The notes: a model not told the origin generated them from the letters alone. Shown: positions 8,815-16,746, counted from the stretch's first letter. The stretch is 64,000 nt of DNA from Clostridia bacterium (GCA_017407325.1 JAFQWV010000019.1:33562-97561), one strand, 5' to 3'. Program-made: numbers and translations.

Positions 8815-8986
8815 AATAAAGCCTTAGAAACAAGGTCGAGCAACTCGACGGTTATGTATTGCTTTTTCATACGCTCCGCCCTTTTATATGCAATAAAGCC
8901 TTAGAAACAAGTTAGGCTAGGCTCGAAAAAGCCCTTCGGATTGGATAGACCTTGCTTATTTTATGTAATAAAGCCTTAGAAACAAG
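8815..8986. repeat. Three 20-bp direct repeats at about 76-bp spacing
   Basis: AATAAAGCCTTAGAAACAAG occurs exactly at 8815-8834, 8892-8911 and 8967-8986, with periods of 77 and 75 bp. The second and third copies are followed by related sequence (GGCTC, A run, then GGATT and GATAGACCTTG), so a unit of about 75 bp seems duplicated. The spacing and related spacers do not fit a CRISPR array. Confidence 0.85.
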
Positions 8987-9001
8987 CAGTTCAAGGCTCT
9001 A

Positions 9002-9055
9002 AAAAAGCGTTTGGATTAGATAGACCTTGTTGGTCATCTAAGTCAAACGCTTTTT
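9002..9055 (-). terminator. Long terminator of the NfeD-SPFH operon
   Basis: AAAAAAGCGTTTG and CAAACGCTTTTTT form the outer stem; an inner GATAGACC/GGTCATC stem extends it. It lies about 35 bp past the SPFH stop and has A/T tracts for both directions. It coincides with the end of the third 75-bp repeat unit. Confidence 0.85.
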
Positions 9056-9088
9056 TAAGAAACGCAGAAATGCGCCGTTTATAAGGTT

Positions 9089-10000
9089 TTATTTTGCTTC
9101 TTTAATAGTATTAACTAAACCCACTATCCCCTGCAAATCGCTTGGAATAACGATTTTAGTTGCTTGACCGTCGGAAACTTTTTCCATTGCTTCAAGCTTT
9201 TTGAGCAAGAGATATTGTTCACCTGGGAGTGCCTCGTTGATGAGTCTAATAGATTCTGCTTGCGCTTGGTAAAGTCTTAAAATTGCTTCAGATTCACCTT
9301 CAGCTTCTCTGATACGCGCCTCTTTAATAGCTTCTGCCTTTAGTATAGCAGCTTGCTTTTCAGCTTCTGCGCTTAAAATCATACTTTCTTTTTTACCTTG
9401 AGCAACCAAGATATTACTTGCCTTTTCACCCTCTGCGCGCAAAATTTCTTCACGGCGTTGGCGTTCTGCTTTCATTTGCTTTTCCATAGCGTCTTGAATT
9501 TCTGAAGGCGGTTTAATGTTTTTAAGCTCTACACGGTTAATCTTAATACCCCAAGGGTCGGTTGCTTCGTCCAAAATGTTGCGAATTTTCGCGTTGATAG
9601 TATCTCTTGAAGTTAATGTGTGGTCAAGTTCAAGTTCACCAATGATATTACGCAAAGTCGTTGCAGTTAAGTTTTCAATCGCCATAATAGGAGATTCTAC
9701 ACCGTAAGCGTAAAGCTTAGCATCGGTAATTTGATAGAAAACGACGGTATCAATTTGCATCGTTACGTTGTCTTTTGTAATAACAGGTTGTGGATCAAAG
9801 TCAACGACTTGCTCCTTCATTGAAACAACTTTAGCAATACGGTCAATAAACGGCCACTTAAAGTGAATTCCCGTTTGCCACGTCTTATGGTAAGCGCCAA
9901 GTCTTTCAACGACGTAAACGCTCGCTTGCGGAACGATTTTTATTCCTGCAATAACTAATGCAAGAACGATAATCAAAACGACTACGATAGCAATAATCAT
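9089..10000 (-). CDS. SPFH/Band 7 membrane protein (QmcA/stomatin-like)
   Basis: A 303-residue protein. An N-terminal membrane helix (residues 1-20) is followed by the SPFH/Band 7 domain (about 20-190, with YVVERLGAYHKTWQTG and TAKNLTATTLRNIIGELELD-like motifs) and an Ala/Glu-rich coiled coil (about 175-260). Such proteins form large oligomers in the membrane and scaffold proteases or lipid domains. The gene starts 2 bp after nfeD, the usual partner order, so the two are translated together. Confidence 0.93.
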   Translation of the reverse strand: MIIAIVVVLIIVLALVIAGIKIVPQASVYVVERLGAYHKTWQTGIHFKWPFIDRIAKVVSMKEQVVDFDPQPVITKDNVTMQIDTVVFYQITDAKLYAYGVESPIMAIENLTATTLRNIIGELELDHTLTSRDTINAKIRNILDEATDPWGIKINRVELKNIKPPSEIQDAMEKQMKAERQRREEILRAEGEKASNILVAQGKKESMILSAEAEKQAAILKAEAIKEARIREAEGESEAILRLYQAQAESIRLINEALPGEQYLLLKKLEAMEKVSDGQATKIVIPSDLQGIVGLVNTIKEAK

Positions 10001-10002
10001 AA

Positions 10003-10440
10003 CTAATTCTCCTTTTTCTCAACTATTAATTTATTGCCAATAATTTCCTTGACTATAACAAGCGTATCTTGGTCAATAACGCTGTTATCGCTTGATCTTG
10101 CGGTCCATACAAGCCCGTTAATCTTTACCGAGCCTTGAGATAAATCGTTTTCAATTTTTTCGGTAACGATTGCGGTATGCCCTAAAATCAATTCGAGATT
10201 AGTCTCAGAATTTTTCGCCTTTTTCAAAAACTTCTTAACAAGCGGTCTCGTCGCAACAAGTAGCACTGACGCAAGCAGTAAGAATATAAGAATTTGCCAC
10301 CAAACGTCAAGTTCTGGAAAAATGGAAGCAACAATCCCCATAACGAGCGAAGATACTGCAAACCAAACTGCTACAAGGTCGACTGTAAAACACTCAACGA
10401 CGATAAGCGCTATTGCAAGTCCAAACCATACCCATTGCAT
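10003..10440 (-). CDS. nfeD: NfeD-family membrane protein
   Basis: A 145-residue short-form NfeD protein. Two or three hydrophobic helices occupy residues 1-70. A soluble C-terminal OB-fold domain carries the family pattern of a Gly-Xaa-Val start (GSVKINGLVWTARSSD). It lacks the ClpP-like protease domain of long NfeD proteins. NfeD partners SPFH proteins in membrane microdomains, and the SPFH gene follows 2 bp downstream. Confidence 0.88.
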   Translation of the reverse strand: MQWVWFGLAIALIVVECFTVDLVAVWFAVSSLVMGIVASIFPELDVWWQILIFLLLASVLLVATRPLVKKFLKKAKNSETNLELILGHTAIVTEKIENDLSQGSVKINGLVWTARSSDNSVIDQDTLVIVKEIIGNKLIVEKKEN

Positions 10441-10513
10441 AATTTTTTCTCCTTGTTCTTATTTTATGTCTTTTTATTAAATTTTACTACATTTTACTAT
10501 TGTTGTCAAATGG

Positions 10514-10962
10514 TTATAAGTAAGTTTTTCTGTGATATCCCCTGACGATATTCCCGTCGTTTTCTTCTATATCACAATAATAATCAAAACCGCACTTTTC
10601 ATAAAACGACGTGTGCGTAGTTATAAGATAGACGTCTTTAATTCCTTTTTCCGCTAAGTCCTTACAAACAAAATCAAGCATTTTTCGTGCTATACCCCTA
10701 TTTCTGTAATTTTCTTTAACGAAAACGGCGCAAATATTAGGCGTTAAATCTTTACGCTTATGGAAGTCGTTTTAATCACCCCCAGCCCTGCGACAAACTC
10801 GCCGTTAACACGTACGTAATACCAACTTGGAACGCCCGTTTCAGACTTTAAACCGTCTTGCATACTCTCAACGTACGCACGAACGGGAACCTTCCATTTA
10901 TTATGAAAAAACACCGCAAGGTCTTGTATTAAATTTTCGTCAACAAGTTTTTGCACTTCCAT
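10514..10962 (-). pseudogene. GNAT acetyltransferase gene with a frameshift
   Basis: The first frame encodes about 70 residues of a GNAT N-terminus (ending GEFVAGLGVI) and then stops at 10744. From about 10775 the next frame continues the same protein: NDFHKRKDLTPNICAVFV, then the acetyl-CoA loop NYRNRGIA, then TTHTSFYEKCGF, ending at 10514. One missing base in an A-rich stretch near 10769-10776 explains the break (expected GATTGAAAAC, seen GATTAAAAC). It is either a recent pseudogene or an assembly/sequencing error in a homopolymer. It starts 7 bp after the nitroreductase stop. Confidence 0.8.
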
Positions 10963-10969
10963 ATTGCAC

Positions 10970-11479
10970 CTATTCAATTATATGCACTCTTTTTTCGCTA
11001 TATTGGTCACGCTCTGGCTGTTCTTCTTTCGGATATCCTATATAAATAATATTTAGTGGAATATGCTTTTCGGGAAGATTTAAGCACTTTTTAACTCTTT
11101 CAACTACGCGCTTTTGCGGATAAACTCCGCACCAAACAGCGCCAAGTCCAAGATCTGTTACGGCAAGCAAAACGTTTTCAGTCGCAGCGCTACAGTCTTG
11201 TACCCAAAATTCAGCAAGCTGAACTGGTAACGCCCTACTCAAATTTCCGCAAACTACAATCGCGAGAGGTGCTTCGTATTTTGAAAACGTAGCAACAGAT
11301 TTTAGTTCTTTCAGTTTTACGGCACTTTTTACAACGTAAAATTCCCAAGGCGTTCTGTTGCAAGCACTCGGTCCACTCATACCGGCGTGTAAAAGTTTTT
11401 GAATAACGTCGTCAGAAACGGCTTTTTCTTCAAACCTTCTGACACTTCTTCTTTTTAACAAAACTTCGCTTAGTTCCAT
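10970..11479 (-). CDS. Nitroreductase-family protein
   Basis: A 169-residue single-domain flavoprotein of the nitroreductase family, starting at the ATG at 11477-11479. The FMN-binding N-terminal RRSVRRF motif is at about residues 11-17, and the central glycine-rich LGLGAVWCGVYP is near residues 108-119. Members reduce nitro compounds, quinones or flavins with NAD(P)H; the true substrate is unknown. It is followed at once by the acetyltransferase pseudogene, likely in one transcript. Confidence 0.88.
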   Translation of the reverse strand: MELSEVLLKRRSVRRFEEKAVSDDVIQKLLHAGMSGPSACNRTPWEFYVVKSAVKLKELKSVATFSKYEAPLAIVVCGNLSRALPVQLAEFWVQDCSAATENVLLAVTDLGLGAVWCGVYPQKRVVERVKKCLNLPEKHIPLNIIYIGYPKEEQPERDQYSEKRVHIIE

Positions 11480-11594
11480 AGTTTTCAACCTTTATTTTGT
11501 AATGATTGTTAATTAAATTATAGCATAAAATGCAAAATCGGGCAATAGATAAGATAAAATTTTACTAAAGAAAAAAGTTTTTTAAAAATCGCAC

Positions 11595-11630
11595 CAAAAC
11601 AAAAAAGGCGTCAAAAACGCCTTTTTTTGG
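11595..11630 (-). terminator. Terminator of XRE regulator gene
   Basis: The stem AAAAAAGGCGT / ACGCCTTTTTT has a short A-rich loop and T tracts, 2 bp past the regulator stop. It is symmetrical and could work in both directions. Confidence 0.85.
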
Positions 11631-11631
11631 T

Positions 11632-12072
11632 TTACAATTTTAACGCGAAACCTATAATCATTAACGCTGTTAACGTTAATGAAAATAGTGTTCCTAATAT
11701 AGATAAGCCTATATGTAGACTGTTTTTCATGCGTTTTAGTTGAAAGTTAAGAGAGATAATACCAACAATCCAACCAAATAAAGGCGGAAAAGATAGATAA
11801 GTTAATAATATTGCACGAGTTTTATCGTATTTAACATCTTCAGTTGACGATGCTAAATTGATATCCATCTTTTCTATCTCGTCTTTTAAAAGATAGTCTA
11901 AAGAACAATTAAACAGTTTACTGATTTTTATCAACTTATCTGTTTCAGGATAAGCACTATCAAGTTCCCACTTTGAAACCGATTGTCTTGAAACCTTCAA
12001 AAGTTCAGCAAACTGCTCTTGAGTTAAATTTTGCTCTTTTCTTAATTTTGTTAATTTTTCACCAATTGTCAT
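11632..12072 (-). CDS. XRE-type regulator with C-terminal membrane helices
   Basis: A 146-residue protein from the ATG at 12070-12072, chosen because AGGAGG lies 9 bp upstream; a longer frame lacks such a site. Residues 1-65 are a Cro/C1 helix-turn-helix domain (LTQEQFAELLKVSRQSVSKWE). A linker and two hydrophobic helices (about residues 83-145) anchor it to the membrane. Such proteins usually repress their own gene and a neighbour. A TATAAT box lies at about 12105-12110 on the minus strand, within 35 bp of the ribosome site. Confidence 0.85.
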   Translation of the reverse strand: MTIGEKLTKLRKEQNLTQEQFAELLKVSRQSVSKWELDSAYPETDKLIKISKLFNCSLDYLLKDEIEKMDINLASSTEDVKYDKTRAILLTYLSFPPLFGWIVGIISLNFQLKRMKNSLHIGLSILGTLFSLTLTALMIIGFALKL

Positions 12073-12247
12073 ATAACGAATCCTCCTTTGTTTGACGATA
12101 TCATTATAATGCATAATACTTCGTTTTTCCACCACCCCTAAGTTGCAAATTGACAAATTTAGGTTGCTATTTGTAATTATGACCCAAATTTATTTTGGTA
12201 AATATATTATAACATATTTCTTATGATAATTCAAGTTCTTTCTATGG

Positions 12248-12435
12248 CGTTCGATTCCCACCACAAACAATTTTCCACCAAAACAAAAGGGCGTTAGAAA
12301 ATCAAACAAGTGGGAATCGCTCCGCAAAACAAGTTTTGCTATCACGCCTGTCTGGCAAAAGTGCCACTGGCACTTTTGGTCGCAAATTTCCGTAAATAAA
12401 CTCAAACTACGTGTTAATTTGCGACTTCCCAGCCG
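12248..12435. repeat. 188-bp repeat, copy A
   Basis: It begins CGTTCGATTCCCACCAC, a tRNA/tmRNA T-arm-like sequence, and contains CACCAAAACAAAAGGGCGTT, which resembles the tmRNA 3' end plus terminator. It also carries the hairpin GCAAAAC/GTTTTGC and an 11-bp perfect palindrome arm CAAAAGTGCCA/TGGCACTTTTG (12356-12378). It is nearly identical to copy B (12755-12943). Open frames across it are not credible genes. Confidence 0.85.
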
Positions 12436-12752
12436 AAAGAGTGTGAATTAAACCAGATTTTAAGTGGCTAATATTGTCTATTTCAGCGTTAAAGCCCTTG
12501 TTAATAGCAACACTATTAACTTCGGTCTTTGCCTTGAAATATACAATATTTTCTCGCTTAAAATAAACCCTAAGGCTTATTTTCCTTTCAATATTAGCCA
12601 CTAAAAATTGCGTTAGCAACCTTAAGCGGGATTATTTAGATGATTTTTTTAGTTTTTGGTTGAAGTCGAATATTAATTCTACAAAATCAAAAACTGATAA
12701 AGCGCTAAATAGGCGCGCCTTAAGGGCTGGTTTAGCCCGCACCCTTTCGGCT
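12431..12752. mobile_element. MITE-like insert between repeat copies A and B
   Basis: About 320 bp separate two copies of a repeat that elsewhere abuts its next copy directly. The ends are imperfect inverted repeats: AGCCGAAAGAGTGTG (12431-12445) and, reversed, AGCCGAAAGGGTGCG (12738-12752). Inside is a 14-bp perfect inverted repeat, AGTGGCTAATATTG at 12463-12476 and its complement at 12589-12602, and a nested GTTAATAG/CTATTAAC hairpin. It has no coding capacity. A non-autonomous transposable element is the simplest reading, but no target duplication is clear. Confidence 0.5.
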
Positions 12753-12754
12753 GA

Positions 12755-12943
12755 CGTTCGATTCCCACCACAAACAATTTTACACCAAAGCAAAAAGGGC
12801 GTTAAAAAATCAAACAAGTGGGAATCGCTCCGCAAAACAAGTTTTGCTATCACGCCTGTCTGGCAAAAGTGCCACTGGCACTTTTGGTCGCAAATTTCCG
12901 TAAATAAACTCAAACTACGTGTTAATTTGCGACTTCCCAGCCG
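12755..12943. repeat. 188-bp repeat, copy B
   Basis: It is a near-exact copy of 12248-12435, including the CAAAAGTGCCA/TGGCACTTTTG palindrome. It runs without a gap into partial copy C. Confidence 0.85.
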
Positions 12944-12998
12944 TTCGATTCCCGCCACAGACAATTTTGCACCAAAACAAAAGGGCGTTAGAAAACGC
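12942..12998. repeat. Partial repeat copy C, inverted image of the tmRNA tail
   Basis: It holds the first about 55 bp of the 188-bp unit (CGTTCGATTCCCGCCAC to GGGCGTTAGAAAA). It ends in the same palindromic terminator that serves ssrA from the other side. With ssrA it therefore forms a large imperfect inverted repeat centred near 12990. Confidence 0.75.
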
Positions 12999-13008
12999 CC
13001 TTTTCTTT
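12978..13008 (-). terminator. tmRNA terminator (bidirectional)
   Basis: GGGCGTT and AACGCCC form a perfect stem with a 4-base loop. A and T tracts flank both sides. It lies at the 3' end of ssrA on the minus strand, and equally at the end of repeat copy C on the plus strand. Confidence 0.85.
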
Positions 13009-13363
13009 TGGTGGAATAGGTGGGAATCGAACCCACGTTTTGCGTGAAAACCGAAAAGTCTTCTACATGCTTAGCCTTAGCTTATTCCCTTCTCAATTCT
13101 ATGGTAAGGCACAAATAATTGAGCGTGAACTTTTAAAATTTCGCACTGCGCGCCAAAGTTAAAACACGCGTTGCTTTTTCGCCTGATTGACGCCCTATCG
13201 CAAGTCGGCGAAAAACTTGCGTAGAACGGCTACTGTAATTAAGCAGCTAAAGCTAATTTTTGATCAGCATTTAAATTTAATTACCGCCTATTTAACGAAG
13301 CGACGATAACTTCGGCATGCTTACACCGTCCCTTTCTCACCCAGTCGAATCCAGTGCTACCCC
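13009..13363 (-). ncRNA. ssrA: Transfer-messenger RNA
   Basis: The tRNA-like ends pair: 5' GGGGTAG with 3' CTATTCC, then A and an encoded CCA (13009-13011). The 3' part has the T-arm GGGTTCGATTCCC. The 5' part has the conserved GGATTCGACTGGG. The tag reading frame ends ADQKLALAA followed by TAA; the resume codon is probably GCT at about 13266-13268. With SmpB it frees stalled ribosomes and tags the nascent chain for ClpXP-type proteases. The smpB gene is 0.3 kb upstream. Confidence 0.95.
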
Positions 13364-13405
13364 AAATTTAGCCCGCTTTATTGTCGGACTAAATAATTAT
13401 CGACG

Positions 13406-13420
13406 TATAAGTCGATTATC
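13406..13420. repeat. Copy of intergenic 15-mer TATAAGTCGATTATY
   Basis: TATAAGTCGATTATC on the plus strand abuts the DUF2188 stop codon. An extra ATCGAC just before it makes a 6-bp inverted repeat with GTCGAT. Confidence 0.5.
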
Positions 13421-13618
13421 TTAGTATTTTTGTTTTCTGATTGAACCGTCTTCTTTGTGAATAACGATAGAACCTTCTTGATTGCCGGCAACTTGCTTAG
13501 CGTAGTCGATTGCTTCTTTTTGAGTATCGAAAAGCTTTAATGCTTTTTCAGCGCCTTCGCACTTAACTTGCCATTTTCCGTCGTCTTTGCGTTTTGAGAT
13601 GTGGTATCTTTTTGCCAT
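13421..13618 (-). CDS. DUF2188-family small protein
   Basis: A 65-residue basic protein matching the DUF2188 pattern: YHISKRKDDGKWQVKCEGAEKA, then a DTQKEAIDYAKQVA helix, then GSIVIHKEDGSI. The fold is a small beta-alpha-beta; function unknown in this family. It lies between smpB and ssrA, about 50 bp from smpB, with a good AGGAG ribosome site, and is probably co-transcribed with smpB. Confidence 0.88.
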   Translation of the reverse strand: MAKRYHISKRKDDGKWQVKCEGAEKALKLFDTQKEAIDYAKQVAGNQEGSIVIHKEDGSIRKQKY

Positions 13619-13666
13619 TTTTTAAAAACTCCTTTTGTGTTTATATTTTCGGCTTTTTGCCGATAG

Positions 13667-14119
13667 TTACTTGATATAGTTTTTAATTTCGCGCGCCGTT
13701 TCTCTGTCTAAATCACGCTCTTTTATAGTGTTTTTCTTATCGTAAGTATGCTTACCTTTACAAACGCCAACTTCAATTTTTATAAGCGATTTATTAAAGT
13801 ACATTTTAAGCGGTACTAGCGTATAACCTTTCTGTTCTGCTTTTTGCAAAAGTTTGTTAATTTCATTTCTGTGCAAAAGCAGTCGTCTATCACGCTTAGC
13901 GTCCTTTATATTATATGCACCAGCCTTGTCGTATACCGCAATATGCATATTTTTTATAAAAATACTGCGCTTATATATCGAGCAATACGCATCTTTTAAA
14001 GAAACTTGACCTTGACGAACGGATTTTACTTCTCCCCCGTCAAGACTAATTCCTGCTTCAATCGTATCTTCAATGACGTACTCAAAGCGCGCGGACCTAT
14101 TTTCAGCAATAATTTTCAT
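13667..14119 (-). CDS. smpB: SsrA-binding protein SmpB
   Basis: A 150-residue SmpB, taking the ATG at 14117-14119; an upstream in-frame start would add 12 unrelated residues. The family signature is seen: MKIIAENRSARFEY, ISLDGGEVKSVRQG, SLKDAYCSI, and the basic C-terminal tail KKNTIKERDLDRE. SmpB brings alanyl-tmRNA to stalled ribosomes. It follows rnr, whose RNase R degrades the non-stop mRNA, and precedes ssrA; this cluster order is common in Bacillota. Confidence 0.95.
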   Translation of the reverse strand: MKIIAENRSARFEYVIEDTIEAGISLDGGEVKSVRQGQVSLKDAYCSIYKRSIFIKNMHIAVYDKAGAYNIKDAKRDRRLLLHRNEINKLLQKAEQKGYTLVPLKMYFNKSLIKIEVGVCKGKHTYDKKNTIKERDLDRETAREIKNYIK

Positions 14120-14181
14120 CATAATAATACTACCACAGTTTTTTTTAAAAATCAATACCTATTTTTAAATTTCTTTATTAA

Positions 14182-16278
14182 TTATACAGATTTTTTAGAA
14201 ATATACGCAAACTCTACCTTTCTCGTCGCAATATCTGCACCAATTACGACAATTTTTACACTGTCGCCTAGAGTTAACGAAAATTTACCACATTCTAGGC
14301 GCATCTTCTCTTCTACGAATTGATAATTTCTTCTTGGCAAGTTTTCAAGCCTAATAATTCCTTCGACTGTATTTTCAAGTTCAACGAACACACCAAAACT
14401 TGTAACGCCACTAATAACACCATCAAATTCTTGACCGACGTAATCTTGCATATAAAAGACTTTGTACAAATCGTCGACGTCCCTTTCGCAAAGAGCAGCA
14501 AGTTTTTCTTTCTCTGACGAATTTAGCGACGCTTTTTTAACAAAATCGCCGTATAAGTCGGTTAACTCACCAATTTTACCGTCAAGCGCGTCTTTTAAAA
14601 TTCTGTGAACTACTAAATCGGGATATCTTCTAATTGGTGACGTAAAATGCAAATAGCAGTCTGAAGCTAAGCCAAAGTGACCTATATTTTCAAACGAATA
14701 CTCAGCCTTTTGCATAGATCTAAGCATCATTTTATTAACAGCTGAATAAGTTTTTTCACCTTTTAGCATATCTAAAAGTTTTTTATACTCAATAGGCTCT
14801 TTTCCCCTGATGCTTTCGCTAATTCCAAGCGAGTTCAAGAAAATATTAAAGTTTGCAACTTTTTCTAAACTTGGCTTATCGTGGACGCGGTAAACACAAG
14901 GAAGTTCTCTCTCGAAAAGATATTCAGCAACGCGCTCGTTTGCAAAAATCATAAATTGCTCGATAAGCTTCGTCGCGTCGTTGACTTTATGCTCGGACAC
15001 GCACACTTTTCCATTATCGTAAAATACGTCTGCTTCTTTGACGGATAAATCAATTTCACCGTTTTCTAGTCTATTTTTAGCCAAAATATTCTTAAGCGTA
15101 AACATATTGTCAATAGTTTTAACAATATCTGGATAGCGTTTTAATTCTTCTTCATCACGCTCGATAATTTTTTGAACGCTCGTATAAGTCAATCGGTGTG
15201 ACGAACGAATTACACTTTTGAAAAATTCAGTATTTACCGTTTTTCCGTATTTATCAATTTCTGAAATTACGGATAAAGTAAGTCTATCTACCCCTTCAGA
15301 AAGCGAGCAAATTCCGTTTGATAATTCAAACGGTAGCATAGGAATTACTTTATCGGGAAGATAAACGCTTGTACAACGCTCGTATGCGTCTTTGTCAAGT
15401 GGACTATTAAAAGTTACGTACTCAGATACGTCGGCAATATGAACGCCTAAAAGATAATTTCCGTTTTCTAAAATTTTTAGCGACACAGCATCGTCATAAT
15501 CGCGCGCAGTTTCACCGTCTATTGTGAAAATTAGCTCATTTCTTAAGTCTAATCTGCCGTTAATCGCGCTATCGGGCACTTTTTGTGAAATATTTTTTGC
15601 CTCGTCTATTGCTTTTTTAGAAAACTCTTCTTCGATTTTATTAGTTAAAATAATGGCTTTTTCTTCGGCAAAAATCTCTAAACTTTTACCTAAAATCTGA
15701 ACGACTTTTCCTTTTGGGTTTTCATTTTTAGGAAAGTCGGTAATTTCCACCAAAACTTTATCGCCAAAATCTGCGCCCATTGTATGATAAAGAACAACGT
15801 CGTAGATATAGCCTTTATCATCCGGTCTTAAAAAATCAACTTTACCGTCGTTATAGAAAGTTCCACAAAGTTTAGTAATTCCGCGTTTTAAAATTTTGAC
15901 GACTTCAACTTCGTCGCCTTTTTCTCCACCAACAAGCTTACAAATAACAGTATCACCGTTAAAAGCGTTACCCATTTTTTTTGCAGGAATAAAAAAGTCG
16001 CTATTAAATCCTTCAACGGTTAAAAAGCCGTACCCGCGTTCGTTGATACGGACTATACCCGTCAAATAGTTCTCCTTTTTAGACTTTTTCGTCTTTAGAT
16101 AATATTTTCCGTTGGAAAAATAGATAACCTTTTCCCTTTCAAGTTTTTCAAGTGCTAAACGAAGTTCGTTTTTCTCTTGCTTAGTCGTCAGAAAAAAGAG
16201 TTCTGCAATCTGCAAAAAAGTCTTTCCATCTAAAAATTTCTTGTTAAATTGTTCTTTTAATCTATAATATTTACTCAT
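14182..16278 (-). CDS. rnr: Ribonuclease R
   Basis: A 698-residue 3'-5' exoribonuclease. Domain order: N-terminal helix-turn-helix-like region (1-65), cold-shock domains (about 65-220), RNB catalytic domain (about 240-570, with FTIDGETARDYDDAVS holding the metal-binding Asp residues), C-terminal S1 domain (about 615-695, GVISGVTSFGVFVELE). The ATG at 16276-16278 has no Shine-Dalgarno and sits 11 bp after a terminator-like hairpin, which is odd. The cluster context links it to trans-translation and mRNA decay. Confidence 0.95.
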   Translation of the reverse strand: MSKYYRLKEQFNKKFLDGKTFLQIAELFFLTTKQEKNELRLALEKLEREKVIYFSNGKYYLKTKKSKKENYLTGIVRINERGYGFLTVEGFNSDFFIPAKKMGNAFNGDTVICKLVGGEKGDEVEVVKILKRGITKLCGTFYNDGKVDFLRPDDKGYIYDVVLYHTMGADFGDKVLVEITDFPKNENPKGKVVQILGKSLEIFAEEKAIILTNKIEEEFSKKAIDEAKNISQKVPDSAINGRLDLRNELIFTIDGETARDYDDAVSLKILENGNYLLGVHIADVSEYVTFNSPLDKDAYERCTSVYLPDKVIPMLPFELSNGICSLSEGVDRLTLSVISEIDKYGKTVNTEFFKSVIRSSHRLTYTSVQKIIERDEEELKRYPDIVKTIDNMFTLKNILAKNRLENGEIDLSVKEADVFYDNGKVCVSEHKVNDATKLIEQFMIFANERVAEYLFERELPCVYRVHDKPSLEKVANFNIFLNSLGISESIRGKEPIEYKKLLDMLKGEKTYSAVNKMMLRSMQKAEYSFENIGHFGLASDCYLHFTSPIRRYPDLVVHRILKDALDGKIGELTDLYGDFVKKASLNSSEKEKLAALCERDVDDLYKVFYMQDYVGQEFDGVISGVTSFGVFVELENTVEGIIRLENLPRRNYQFVEEKMRLECGKFSLTLGDSVKIVVIGADIATRKVEFAYISKKSV

Positions 16279-16281
16279 AAT

Positions 16282-16316
16282 CAAAAATAAAGCGACTACA
16301 AGAAGTAGTCGCTTAA
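16282..16316 (-). terminator. Hairpin and T tract between secG and rnr
   Basis: On the minus strand AAGCGACTAC and GTAGTCGCTT form a 10-bp stem with a 5-base loop, followed by TATTTTTG. It looks like an intrinsic terminator, yet rnr starts within the following 12 bases. It may attenuate transcription into rnr, or mark an RNase processing site. Confidence 0.7.
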
Positions 16317-16328
16317 AAAACCTTTTTA

Positions 16329-16628
16329 TTAACCAACGATAACTGTACCGAAGTATGATAATACAAAGAAAGCAATCATCAATAACGCCATAATAACAAC
16401 ACAGAAAACGGTTAATTTTCTAAGTTTGCTTTCTAACGTTTTTGCCTTGTTCTTTCCATAGAACGTGTCGGTTGTTCCACCACTGATTGCGCTAATTCCA
16501 TTTGAATTACCTGGTTGAATTAAAACGACAAATATAACGAATAACGCACAAATAGCAGTCACTATTAAAATAGCAAGCTGTATTTTGCTGTAAACCTCAT
16601 ATGGTATTGCTAATAAAGTATTTAACAT
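16329..16628 (-). CDS. secG: Preprotein translocase subunit SecG
   Basis: A 99-residue membrane protein with two helices (about 18-38 and 72-95) joined by the Gly/Asn-rich loop QPGNSNGISAISGG, typical of SecG. It assists SecYE in protein export. Length is a little above the usual 75-80 because of an N-terminal extension. It lies after gpmI and before rnr, as in many Bacillota. Confidence 0.92.
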   Translation of the reverse strand: MLNTLLAIPYEVYSKIQLAILIVTAICALFVIFVVLIQPGNSNGISAISGGTTDTFYGKNKAKTLESKLRKLTVFCVVIMALLMIAFFVLSYFGTVIVG

Positions 16629-16746
16629 ATCGTATTTCTCCGATTAATTTTTATGCCTATAAATTGTAACACATATAAAAATTTTTTACAAGCGTTTTTA
16701 AGCAAAATTTATATTCAATGTAATTTTTTAGCAATTTTTTACTACT

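Noticed and set aside
8815..8986. CRISPR array
   Set aside because: Only three 20-bp repeats, spacers of 55-57 bp that are related to each other, and no cas genes in the window.
12190..13036. Minus-strand frames of 70-134 residues and a 119-residue plus-strand frame
   Set aside because: They are built from the 188-bp repeats and the insert, repeat the same peptide twice, and have no ribosome sites or family likeness.
12248..13363. Integrated prophage or island at ssrA
   Set aside because: No integrase, phage or conjugation genes lie next to ssrA in the window; only repeat scars are present.
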